From Thermohalobaculum sp039184865 (GTDB lineage: Bacteria; Pseudomonadota; Alphaproteobacteria; Rhodobacterales; Rhodobacteraceae): a stretch of DNA of 64,000 nt. The stretch is from the NCBI GenBank assembly GCA_039184865.1, contig JBCDAV010000003.1:1-64000 (forward strand), written 5' to 3'. The notes under the pieces were generated by a model. It worked only from the letters and a program-made list of their open reading frames with translations. It did no database searches and was not told the origin of the DNA. A program made the position numbers and the translations under genes. Shown piece after piece: positions 26,019 to 34,494 of this stretch. Within the stretch, counting starts at the first letter, position 1; every line of letters begins with the position of its first letter.

Positions 26019-27368
26019 GTGCCGCACGGAACCGATCCAAAGCCGCTGACCGCGCGGCGTTCGCCGGGCCTGTCCGGTACGGCGATCATTCCGGGCGACA
26101 AGTCCGTGAGCCACAGGGCGCTGATCTTCGGTGCAATGACCGTCGGCGAGACGCGTGTCACCGGGTTGCTCGAGGGCGAAGACGTGCTTGCGACGGCTGC
26201 CGCGATGCGCGCTTTCGGAGCCTCGGTTGAACGTGACGGCGACGCATGGGTTATTCACGGCGTCGGCGTCGGCGGGTTTGGCGAGCCTGAAGATGTGATC
26301 GATTGCGGAAACGCCGGGACCGGCGTTCGTCTGATCATGGGTTCGATGGCGACGACGCCGATCAGGGCGACGTTCACCGGCGACGCTTCCCTGCGCCGGC
26401 GTCCGATGGGCCGGATCCTCGACCCGCTCGCCTTGTTCGGCACGCGCTACATGGGCCGGGAAGGCGGTTTGCTGCCTCTTACTGTGGCGGGCGCCGCAGA
26501 TCCGGTCCCGATAGAGTATACGCTCCCAATGGCATCCGCTCAGGTGAAGTCTGCGGTCCTGCTCGCGGGGCTGAACGCTCCGGGTCAGACGATCGTCATC
26601 GAACCGGAAGCGACGCGGGATCATACCGAAAGGATGCTTCGAGGCTTCGGTGCTGACGTTGCGGTCGAGGACTTGCCGGAGGGCCGGTCGATCCGCCTTG
26701 TCGGGCAGCCCGAACTCGCTCCGATGGAAATTGCCGTTCCGCGCGACCCGTCCTCGGCGGCGTTCCCGGTCGCAGCAGCCCTTCTGGTGCCCGGATCGGA
26801 CATCATGGCGCCCAATATCTCGCTCAATCCCACTCGTGCGGGACTTTACGAAACGCTCGCGGAGATGGGCGCGGATATCGACCGGCAAGACGCACGCGAG
26901 GAGGGTGGAGAGCCCGTTGCCGATCTGCGCGTGCGCCATTCGACGCTGAAAGGTGTCGACGTGCCGCCAGAACGCGCGCCGAGCATGATTGACGAATACC
27001 CGATGCTGGCCTGCCTCGCCGCCTTCGCCGAGGGAACCACGGTCATGCGCGGGATCGAAGAGCTGCGCGTGAAGGAGTCCGACCGGATTGCGGCGACGGT
27101 CGCCGGTCTGAGAGCCAATGGCGTTACCGTGGAAGAGCATGCGGACGGTATGACCGTCCATGGTCGCGGCGCCGACGGTGTCGTGGGCGGCGGTTCGGTC
27201 CAAACGCACATAGACCACCGCATTGCCATGAGCTTCCTGTGCATGGGATTCGCCACCCAGCGCCCGGTCACCGTTGACGATGCGAGCCCCATTGCGACAA
27301 GCTTTCCCAAGTTTGAGGGGCTTATGTCGGAGCTCGGGTCAGTGCTCACACGGGACAATCGGGTGTGA
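26019..27368 (+). CDS. aroA: 3-phosphoshikimate 1-carboxyvinyltransferase (EPSP synthase)
   Basis: 449 aa; GTG start with AGGGGG about 6 nt upstream. Signature PGDKSVSHRAL near the N-terminus, DCGNAGTGVRLIMG for the phosphate site, and the late RVKESDRI motif. It joins PEP to shikimate-3-phosphate in aromatic amino acid synthesis; cytosolic. The stop overlaps the cmk start by 4 nt, starting the conserved aroA-cmk-rpsA run. Confidence 0.96.
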   Translation: MPHGTDPKPLTARRSPGLSGTAIIPGDKSVSHRALIFGAMTVGETRVTGLLEGEDVLATAAAMRAFGASVERDGDAWVIHGVGVGGFGEPEDVIDCGNAGTGVRLIMGSMATTPIRATFTGDASLRRRPMGRILDPLALFGTRYMGREGGLLPLTVAGAADPVPIEYTLPMASAQVKSAVLLAGLNAPGQTIVIEPEATRDHTERMLRGFGADVAVEDLPEGRSIRLVGQPELAPMEIAVPRDPSSAAFPVAAALLVPGSDIMAPNISLNPTRAGLYETLAEMGADIDRQDAREEGGEPVADLRVRHSTLKGVDVPPERAPSMIDEYPMLACLAAFAEGTTVMRGIEELRVKESDRIAATVAGLRANGVTVEEHADGMTVHGRGADGVVGGGSVQTHIDHRIAMSFLCMGFATQRPVTVDDASPIATSFPKFEGLMSELGSVLTRDNRV

Positions 27369-28009
27369 AGTTTGTCGTTGCCATAGACGGACCGGCGGCC
27401 GCCGGGAAGGGCACGATTGCCCGCGCCGTCGCGACACGGTTCGGATTTGCGCACCTTGACACAGGACTGCTCTATCGGGCCGTGGGAAAGCGCGCGATCG
27501 ACATGGGCCGCGGCGTGATCGACGAGGGCGTCGCCGAATTGGTCGCGCGCGAACTCAAAGAGCAGGATGTGCGCGAGGACGGCCTGCGAACGGTGCTCGT
27601 CAGCCGTGCGTCGAGCCGCGTCGCGGCGATGCCCGGAGTTCGAGAAGCCTTGCTCGACTTTCAGCGGAAGTTCGCTGCGCGTGATGGCGGGGCGGTTCTG
27701 GACGGGCGCGATATCGGCACGGAGATCTGCCCGGGTGCCAACGTGAAGCTCTACGTAACCGCGTCGGACGCGACACGCGCGCAGCGCCGGTTCGAGGAGG
27801 TTACCGGACGCGGCGAGGACACCACGCTGGAGCGGATCGCAAATGATCTGAAAACCCGCGACGAACGTGACGCCGACCGCGAGGCCGCACCGATGAAGCG
27901 CGCGGACGATGCCTACTTGCTGGACACGACGGAATTGTCTATAGACGCCGCCGTCGCCAAGGCGGCAGAGATAATCGAGCAGGCGCTGGAACAGGTTAAC
28001 GCGAAATAA
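27365..28009 (+). CDS. cmk: Cytidylate kinase
   Basis: 214 aa with a GTG start overlapping the aroA stop. P-loop DGPAAAGKGTIA, then LDTGLLYRAVG and DGRDIGTEICPGA, the CMP-binding and core motifs; C-terminal lid RDERDADREAAPMKRADDA. It phosphorylates CMP/dCMP. Placement directly before rpsA is widely conserved. Confidence 0.96.
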   Translation: MKFVVAIDGPAAAGKGTIARAVATRFGFAHLDTGLLYRAVGKRAIDMGRGVIDEGVAELVARELKEQDVREDGLRTVLVSRASSRVAAMPGVREALLDFQRKFAARDGGAVLDGRDIGTEICPGANVKLYVTASDATRAQRRFEEVTGRGEDTTLERIANDLKTRDERDADREAAPMKRADDAYLLDTTELSIDAAVAKAAEIIEQALEQVNAK

Positions 28010-28107
28010 ACCTGTCCGGTGGCGTTTACGCGCACCAACAATCGAAACCCAAGACCGCCGGAGCCAACCGGTCGGCCTGAAAAAGCACTGTTAGGAGACT
28101 GACGCGC

Positions 28108-29823
28108 ATGGCGCAAATGGACATGGCCGGTTCGAAGGCCGCTCCCTCGATGGACGAATTCGAAGCTCTTCTCAATGAAAGCCTGGAACACGACACGCCC
28201 GACGAAGGCAGCGTTGTCAAAGGCACAGTGATCGCCGTCGAAAACGGCCAGGCGATCATCGACGTCGGCTTCAAGGTTGAAGGCCGCGTGGAACTCAAGG
28301 AATTTGCAAGCCCGGGTCAGGCTCCCGAGATCGCCGTCGGCGATACCGTGGAAGTCTTCCTGGAGCGCGTCGAGAACGCCAAGGGCGAGGCGATGATCAG
28401 CCGCGAAAAGGCGCGGCGCGAAGAAGCCTGGGACCGGCTCGAGAAAGCCAATGAAAACGGCGAGCGGGTCGAAGGCACGATCTTCGGACGCGTCAAGGGC
28501 GGCTTCACGGTCGATCTCGGCGGCGCCGTCGCGTTCCTGCCGGGCAGCCAGATCGATGTGCGCCCGGTTCGCGATGTCGGTCCGCTGATGGGTCAGCCGC
28601 AACCGTTCCAGATCCTGAAGATGGACCGTCGGCGCGGCAACATCGTGGTCTCCCGCCGCGCTATCCTCGAAGAGAGCCGCGCCGAACAGCGTGCCGAGAT
28701 CGTCGGCAAGCTGCAGGAAGGCGACGTGGTCGACGGTGTCGTCAAGAATGTCACCGATTACGGCGCATTCGTCGATCTGGGCGGCGTTGACGGCCTGCTG
28801 CACGTCACCGACATGGCGTGGCGCCGGGTCAATCACCCATCGGAAATCCTGTCGATCGGCGAGACGGTCAAGGTTCAGGTCGTCAAGGTCAACAAGGACA
28901 CGCAGCGCATCAGCCTCGGCATGAAGCAGCTGATGGCGGATCCCTGGGACACCGTCGGCGACAAGTACCCGCTGGGCTCGAAGTACACCGGCCGTGTCAC
29001 GAACATCACCGACTACGGTGCGTTCGTCGAACTGGAGCCCGGTGTCGAGGGGCTGGTTCACGTCTCGGAAATGTCCTGGACCAAGAAGAACGTCCACCCG
29101 GGCAAGATCGTCTCCACCTCCCAGGAAGTCGAGGTCATGGTGCTGGACGTGGACAGCTCGAAGCGCCGCGTCTCACTCGGCCTGAAGCAGTGCCAGGGCA
29201 ACCCCTGGGACAACTTCGCAACCAACTATCCGCAGGGCACCGAGGTCGAGGGCGAAGTCAAGAACATCACCGAATTCGGTCTGTTCGTCGGCCTGGAAGG
29301 CGACATCGACGGCATGGTCCACCTCTCGGATCTCGATTGGGACCGTTCCGGCGAAGAGGCGATCCAGGACTACCGCAAGGGCGACATGGTCAAGGCGGTC
29401 GTGCTGGATGTCGACACCGAGAAGGAGCGCATCTCGCTCGGCGTCAAGCAACTCGGCCAGGACACGTTCTCGAGCGCGACCGAGGGCGTCAAGCGCGGTG
29501 CTGCGGTCACGGTTGTCGTGACGGCGATCGAGGACGGCGGCATCGAAGTCGAGTACGAGGGCATGAAAGCCTTCATCCGGCGTTCCGACCTCAGCCGCGA
29601 TCGTCAGGAGCAGCGTCCCGACCGCTTCAATGTCGGTGACCGGGTCGATGCCAAGATCACAAATATCGACAAGCAGGCACGCCGCCTCGGTCTTTCGATC
29701 AAGGCGCTGCAGATCGCCGAGGAAAAGGAGGCCGTCGAGCAATACGGGTCGTCGGACTCCGGTGCTTCGTTGGGCGACATCCTCGGTGCCGCGCTCAAGC
29801 AGCAAGGCGGTGATGACGAGTAA
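28108..29823 (+). CDS. rpsA: 30S ribosomal protein S1
   Basis: 571 aa with six S1 (OB-fold) RNA-binding domains; typical repeats are VVKNVTDYGAFVDLGGVDG, VTNITDYGAFVELEPGVEG and VKNITEFGLFVGLEGDIDG. The acidic N-terminus (MDEFEALLNESLEHDTPDEG) is the part that binds the 30S subunit. It brings mRNA to the ribosome. Preceded by a roughly 100-nt spacer, so it probably has its own promoter, and followed 15 nt later by sppA. Confidence 0.97.
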   Translation: MAQMDMAGSKAAPSMDEFEALLNESLEHDTPDEGSVVKGTVIAVENGQAIIDVGFKVEGRVELKEFASPGQAPEIAVGDTVEVFLERVENAKGEAMISREKARREEAWDRLEKANENGERVEGTIFGRVKGGFTVDLGGAVAFLPGSQIDVRPVRDVGPLMGQPQPFQILKMDRRRGNIVVSRRAILEESRAEQRAEIVGKLQEGDVVDGVVKNVTDYGAFVDLGGVDGLLHVTDMAWRRVNHPSEILSIGETVKVQVVKVNKDTQRISLGMKQLMADPWDTVGDKYPLGSKYTGRVTNITDYGAFVELEPGVEGLVHVSEMSWTKKNVHPGKIVSTSQEVEVMVLDVDSSKRRVSLGLKQCQGNPWDNFATNYPQGTEVEGEVKNITEFGLFVGLEGDIDGMVHLSDLDWDRSGEEAIQDYRKGDMVKAVVLDVDTEKERISLGVKQLGQDTFSSATEGVKRGAAVTVVVTAIEDGGIEVEYEGMKAFIRRSDLSRDRQEQRPDRFNVGDRVDAKITNIDKQARRLGLSIKALQIAEEKEAVEQYGSSDSGASLGDILGAALKQQGGDDE

Positions 29824-29838
29824 TCCCGCAGGTCAGCC

Positions 29839-30741
29839 ATGACGGCCACGGCTGACATGATCCTGGAGCGGCGCCGGATCCGGCGCCGCCTCACCTTCTG
29901 GCGGATCCTCGCCATCGTCGCGATCCTGATCGCCGCGATCGCGATGATCCCCAAGTCGGTCACATCCGGCGACCACATCGCACGCGTCAGCATCGACGGC
30001 GTGATCCAGGACGATCCTGATCGCGACCGCCTGCTCCGGCGCCTCGTCGATGAAGACACCGTCCGGGCCGTCATCGTCAGAATCAACTCTCCCGGCGGTA
30101 CCGTCGTCGCGTCCGAGGCCTTGTACGAACAGCTGAGGTCGATTGCCGAGACGAAACCTGTGGTTGCCGTCATGACCGAGTATGCGGCGTCGGGCGGATA
30201 CATCGCATCGCTCGCCAGCGATTACATTATTGCCCGCGGCAACACCTTGACCGGTTCGATCGGCGTGTTGTCCGAGGTCCCGAACATCGAAGGCTTGATG
30301 GAAATGCTCGGCGTGGGTGTCACGCGCATAAAGAGCGCGCCGCTGAAGGCCGAGCCATCGGTGACCGAGGCCCCGTCACCTGCCGCACTCAAGGCCCAGG
30401 AAGCGCTGATCGCAGACATGTACGGATGGTTCCGGGGTTTGGTTGAGGAACGCCGCAACCTGACCGGCGGAGCACTGAACACAGTTTCCGACGGTCGCGC
30501 CTTCACAGGCCGACAGGCGCTCGAGCTTGGGCTGGTCGACGTGATCGGCGATGAGCAGACCGCGCGCGACTGGCTCGAGAGCGAGCACTCGATTGACGCC
30601 GGCACGAAGGTGAAAGAACAACTCTGGGGCGACAAAGCGCGGCCATGGCCCTTGTCCGCGTTGCTGGAAACCGGCAATGCGCTGTCCACGCTGAGCCGTC
30701 TGGATTCGGGCTTGCCGCGCCTTTACGCGATAATTCAATAG
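29839..30741 (+). CDS. sppA: Signal peptide peptidase SppA, short type
   Basis: 300 aa. An N-terminal membrane anchor (residues about 19-38, FWRILAIVAILIAAIAMI) is followed by one protease domain of the S49 family. Motifs: INSPGGTVVASEALYEQL, nucleophile Ser in EYAASGGYIAS, general-base Lys probably in RIKSAPLKAEPS. It degrades leftover signal peptides at the inner membrane. It sits between rpsA and ihfB, 15 nt after rpsA. Confidence 0.93.
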   Translation: MTATADMILERRRIRRRLTFWRILAIVAILIAAIAMIPKSVTSGDHIARVSIDGVIQDDPDRDRLLRRLVDEDTVRAVIVRINSPGGTVVASEALYEQLRSIAETKPVVAVMTEYAASGGYIASLASDYIIARGNTLTGSIGVLSEVPNIEGLMEMLGVGVTRIKSAPLKAEPSVTEAPSPAALKAQEALIADMYGWFRGLVEERRNLTGGALNTVSDGRAFTGRQALELGLVDVIGDEQTARDWLESEHSIDAGTKVKEQLWGDKARPWPLSALLETGNALSTLSRLDSGLPRLYAIIQ

Positions 30742-30858
30742 CATAAAGGTGCCCAATCGGCGCCGCGGACGTTGACGCCGCAGCGTGCCCGTGAGACCGT
30801 TACATCATAAAATATAAGTGGAATCACGGCGTAACGGGGAGCTTTGGGGGGACAATCG

Positions 30859-31137
30859 ATGATAAAATCGGAATTGATTCAGCAGATCGCTGAAGACAAT
30901 CCCCACTTGTATCAGCGCGATGTCGAGCGAATAGTCTCGACAGTGTTCGAAGAGATCACGTCGGCTTTGTCGCGGGGCGACAGGGTTGAACTTCGCGGCT
31001 TCGGTGCATTTTCTGTAAAGCAGCGCGAGGGGCGTGTCGGTCGGAACCCGAGAACCGGTGACCAAGTCGACGTCCCGCCGAAGACCGTGCCGTTCTTCAA
31101 GACCGGCAAGGAACTGCGCGAACGGATGAATAGCTGA
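30859..31137 (+). CDS. ihfB: Integration host factor beta subunit
   Basis: 92 aa. The ATG at 30859 is preferred over that at 30844 because GGGGGGAC lies 8 nt upstream and the product then begins MIKSELIQQIA as in IHF. DNA-bending arm motif GRNPRTGDQVDVPPK and FKTGKELRERM are conserved. It pairs with IHF-alpha (not in the window) to bend DNA at promoters, origins and recombination sites. Confidence 0.96.
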   Translation: MIKSELIQQIAEDNPHLYQRDVERIVSTVFEEITSALSRGDRVELRGFGAFSVKQREGRVGRNPRTGDQVDVPPKTVPFFKTGKELRERMNS

Positions 31138-31191
31138 CCGCCAGCGCCATTACTCGGGCGACAAGCGCGGTCGAAGAATGGAGCTGCCAAG

Positions 31192-31527
31192 ATGAGAACC
31201 GTTAAGCTCGTCGTCCTCGCGATCGTCCTGCTGGCGCTGATGCTGGTGATATCCGCCAACATGGGGCCGGTCGATCTGCGGATGCTGCCGCCGGCCCTTG
31301 GCGTCGACCTTTTCAGCATTCAGGGCGTGCCGCTCTCATTCGTGATTGTCATCGCGGTCATGTTCGGCTTTCTGATCGGATTGCTGACGGAGTTCCTCCG
31401 CGAGGGCAAGCATCGCGCAAACCTCGCCCGGAAGCGCCGCGAGCTGAGCACTCTGCGTGACGAAAATGCGCGCCTCGCATCGAAGATCGATGAGAAGGGC
31501 GATGATCTTGCCATCCTCCCGGGATGA
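31192..31527 (+). CDS. lapA: LapA-domain (DUF1049) membrane protein
   Basis: 111 aa. Two membrane helices (about 1-20 and 43-65) and a cytoplasmic coiled-coil tail (RRELSTLRDENARLASKIDEKG). LapA proteins help organise LPS assembly and FtsH/LpxC control in enterobacteria; in alphaproteobacteria the position after ihfB is conserved but the role less clear. Its end overlaps the trpF start by 26 nt. Confidence 0.85.
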   Translation: MRTVKLVVLAIVLLALMLVISANMGPVDLRMLPPALGVDLFSIQGVPLSFVIVIAVMFGFLIGLLTEFLREGKHRANLARKRRELSTLRDENARLASKIDEKGDDLAILPG

Positions 31528-32191
31528 GGGCGACAGCCGGGTCCATGCACAGGTAAAGATCTGCGGACTGACGACCACTGAAGCCGCGCTGGCTGCAGCA
31601 AACGCCGGTGCCGACTATCTGGGGTTCAACTTCTACTCGGCGTCTCCCCGGTCCATTTCACTCTCAGATGCCGCAAAGGCACTGCCCGCAATCCCGGGGC
31701 ACGTGAAAAACGTGGCGCTCGTCGTCGACCCCGATGACGCAATGATAGATCGACTTCTGGAAGTACCCTTCGATGTCCTTCAACTGCATGGGTCCGAGCC
31801 CCCCGAGCGCGTCGTTGAGTTACGCGCAAAAGCCCGGTGGGAGGTCATGAAGGTCGTGGGCATCGCGGACGCCGCGGATCTTGAGAAGATAGGTCTTTAC
31901 GAGGCCGTTGCTGATCAGCTTCTGATAGACGCAAAGCCGCCGCGAAATGCGGAGCTTCCAGGCGGCAACGGTGTCCGTTTCGATTGGCGGCTGATTGCCG
32001 GACGGCACTGGACCAAACCCTGGATGCTCGCGGGCGGGCTGACGCCTGCAAACGTCGCCGAGGCGATCGAACTCACCGGCGCGACGCAGGTAGATGTCGC
32101 ATCAGGCGTCGAGGAGTCGCCCGGCGTCAAAAGCCCCGCGCTGATGCGGGACTTCGTGGCGGCGGCGCGGGTGAATAATCTGGCCGCCTGA
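31502..32191 (+). CDS. trpF: Phosphoribosylanthranilate isomerase
   Basis: 229 aa from the ATG at 31502, the only well-placed start before the VKICGLTT strand that opens the TIM barrel. Catalytic Cys in KICGL, Asp in VDVASGVEESPGVK, phosphate loop LAGGLTPANV. Amadori rearrangement in tryptophan synthesis. trpB and trpA do not follow. The stop codon lies back to back with that of the convergent SCO gene, with no spacer. Confidence 0.94.
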   Translation: MILPSSRDEGDSRVHAQVKICGLTTTEAALAAANAGADYLGFNFYSASPRSISLSDAAKALPAIPGHVKNVALVVDPDDAMIDRLLEVPFDVLQLHGSEPPERVVELRAKARWEVMKVVGIADAADLEKIGLYEAVADQLLIDAKPPRNAELPGGNGVRFDWRLIAGRHWTKPWMLAGGLTPANVAEAIELTGATQVDVASGVEESPGVKSPALMRDFVAAARVNNLAA

Positions 32192-32812
32192 TCAGGCGCC
32201 GCGCTCGGCCAGGATCTTCTCGATATCGTCTGCATACTGCTCAGGCGGGAACTCACGGCGGAAGATCGTCGCAAGACCTGTCTCGGGCAGCACCAGATAG
32301 ATGTAGCCGGTGTGGTTCATCAGGTACTCGGCAGCCGAGTCCTCCAGATTGACTCGCTGGTAGAAGACACGATAGGCGTCCGCGGCAGCGCGGATTTCGT
32401 CTTCCGTACCGGTCAACGCCACGAGCTTGGGGTGCACTGCCTCTGCAAAGTAGGTCAGCTCTTCAGTCGTGTCGCGCGCCGGATCGATCGTCACGAAGAC
32501 GGGCTGTACGTCGATACCGCGCTCGTCCAAGAGATCAACCGCTTCGACCATGACCTGAGTGTCGATCGGACAGATATCCGGACAGAACGTGTATCCGAAG
32601 TAGATCAGCGTCGCCCGGTCGATCTTTTCACCCGACGACCACGCATCGCCTGTATGGGCCGTCAACTCGAACGGACCGCCGATATCGGAGCCCGCGGAGT
32701 TAATCATTGCCGGAGAGGCGTGCATCTTGGGCGGATTAAGTGCCGACCAACCGGCCCATGCGACGGCTCCCACGACAATTGCTGCGGTGATGGCGAGCAC
32801 GGGTTTGAGCAT
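32192..32812 (-). CDS. senC: SCO1/SenC copper chaperone
   Basis: 206 aa from the ATG at 32812 (GGAGGAC 5 nt upstream). N-terminal membrane anchor (VLAITAAIVVGAVAWAGW), then a periplasmic thioredoxin-like fold with copper ligands CPDIC and the distal His in MNHTGYIYLV. It delivers Cu to the CuA site of cytochrome oxidase and is called SenC or PrrC when next to regB/prrB. Here it is divergent from regB, as in Rhodobacter, but regA does not follow it. Confidence 0.92.
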   Translation of the reverse strand: MLKPVLAITAAIVVGAVAWAGWSALNPPKMHASPAMINSAGSDIGGPFELTAHTGDAWSSGEKIDRATLIYFGYTFCPDICPIDTQVMVEAVDLLDERGIDVQPVFVTIDPARDTTEELTYFAEAVHPKLVALTGTEDEIRAAADAYRVFYQRVNLEDSAAEYLMNHTGYIYLVLPETGLATIFRREFPPEQYADDIEKILAERGA

Positions 32813-32926
32813 GGTGTCCTCCAGAAAACGCGGCGCATTTTGTAGCTGGGATTGCAAAGTGCATCATCAAGACGTCAGAAGACGAATCATCAATTGTTGA
32901 AGAGCCGCATCGGACAATGTGACGCC

Positions 32927-34351
32927 GTGATCGAGACGCAGCACCACTCACTTTTCAACCTCCGCGCGCGGGGTGACTGGGTGCGACTGCGCACCCTGCT
33001 GATGCTGCGGTGGATGGCGATTGCGGGCCAGGCTGCAACGGTGCTGCTCGCCACGCAAGTCATGGCGTTTCAACTGCCGCTCACGATGTGCGCGCTGGTT
33101 CTTTCTGCGTCGGTCTCGCTCAACATCGTCATGCACATCGTGCATCCTTCGGAGAAGCGTCTGAGCGAACGCGGGACGCTGTTCTCACTCCTGTTCGACC
33201 TCTCTCAGCTGGTTGTCATGCTCATGCTGTGCGGCGGTTTGAGCAACCCGTTCGCCGTGCTCATACTGGCACCGGTGACGATCGCAGCAACGGCGCTTCG
33301 CCTACGCTCAACGATTGTGGTCAGCGTGGCGGCGCTCCTGAGCATCCCGTTCATGGCGCTCCTTCATCTCCCTCTGGTGCAGGCTGACGGATCGGAACTC
33401 CAGATCCCAAGTCTGCTGCGCTACGCAGTTGCAGCGGCGCTGGCCATCGGCGTGACCTTCGTGGCGCTGTATTCCCGGCGTGTCACCGTCGAGAGCTACG
33501 CGATGTCCGAGGCTCTGTCGGCGACGCAGATCGCTCTGTCTCGGGAGCAGCGTCTCGCCGCAATCGGCGGCATAGCGGCGGCAGCAGCGCATGAACTCGG
33601 GACACCGCTCGCCACGATCAAGCTTGTCGCCGGCGAACTGGCGCATGAGCTCGAGGACAGCCCGGAACTGGCTGAAGACATTGCCCTTATTCAGTCGGAG
33701 GCGGATCGCTGCGGCGCGATCATGGCGGATCTCAGCCAGGGTGGACGCGACGATCGCCACGTGAAGCTCGCACCGATTTCATCGGTAATCGAGGAGGCTG
33801 CGCGCCCGCATGCAAACCGCGGCAAGGATCTGCACATAAGGATCGATGGCCTTGTCGCGAGCGAGGTTGGGGATGACCAACCGACGATCCGGCGTAGCCC
33901 CGAACTGATCCACGGATTGCGCAACGCGATCCAGAACGCCGTGGACTTTGCCGAGGCGACGGTCTGGATCGATGCTGCGATTGTCGAAAGCAGGCTTCGT
34001 ATCGCGGTGGGGGACGACGGACCCGGTTTCGGCACGGACATCCTCCCGAAGCTCGGCGAACCATACGTGTCGACGCGGGCGCGCGGAGAACGGAAGGACG
34101 ACGAGGGATCTTACGAGGGCATGGGCCTGGGCCTTTTCATTGCGCGGACCCTGCTGGAACGGACGGGGGCAACGCTTGCCTTTGCGAATGGAACCGACAC
34201 TCGGCGCGGTGCGGTTCGTGACAAGACTACAACGGATTTCCGGCATCCCCCCGGGGCGATCATCGAGATGACATGGCCACTCGAAAGCCTCGTTGTTGCG
34301 AAAGAGCAGGTGCGCGGCGCACTGGGCCCGAACGCAAGGTTCGACTCGTGA
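32927..34351 (+). CDS. regB: Redox sensor histidine kinase RegB/PrrB/ActS
   Basis: 474 aa from a GTG at 32927 (the ATG at 32852 overlaps the divergent senC start; exact start uncertain). Six membrane helices, with the quinone-site heptad GGLSNPF. H-box AAAAHELGTPLATI (His222), redox cysteine in ADRCGAIM (Cys262, matching Cys265 of Rhodobacter RegB), N and G boxes GLRNAIQNAVDFA, DDGPGFG, GMGLGLFIA. It senses the quinone pool and controls photosynthesis, respiration and fixation genes through RegA, which is not in the window. Confidence 0.93.
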   Translation: MIETQHHSLFNLRARGDWVRLRTLLMLRWMAIAGQAATVLLATQVMAFQLPLTMCALVLSASVSLNIVMHIVHPSEKRLSERGTLFSLLFDLSQLVVMLMLCGGLSNPFAVLILAPVTIAATALRLRSTIVVSVAALLSIPFMALLHLPLVQADGSELQIPSLLRYAVAAALAIGVTFVALYSRRVTVESYAMSEALSATQIALSREQRLAAIGGIAAAAAHELGTPLATIKLVAGELAHELEDSPELAEDIALIQSEADRCGAIMADLSQGGRDDRHVKLAPISSVIEEAARPHANRGKDLHIRIDGLVASEVGDDQPTIRRSPELIHGLRNAIQNAVDFAEATVWIDAAIVESRLRIAVGDDGPGFGTDILPKLGEPYVSTRARGERKDDEGSYEGMGLGLFIARTLLERTGATLAFANGTDTRRGAVRDKTTTDFRHPPGAIIEMTWPLESLVVAKEQVRGALGPNARFDS

Positions 34352-34494
34352 CCAAACTGCCGTAATCGTGATCGTTTTTCGCCTTATTTTTCGGCTTATT
34401 TGCTCGCGTCAAAACAACCTATAGGTGTTGCGATGCAGTTGCCTTAAGGTTATCAGGCATTGGAAAGAAATTTCTGTTGAGGTGGAACGACCAA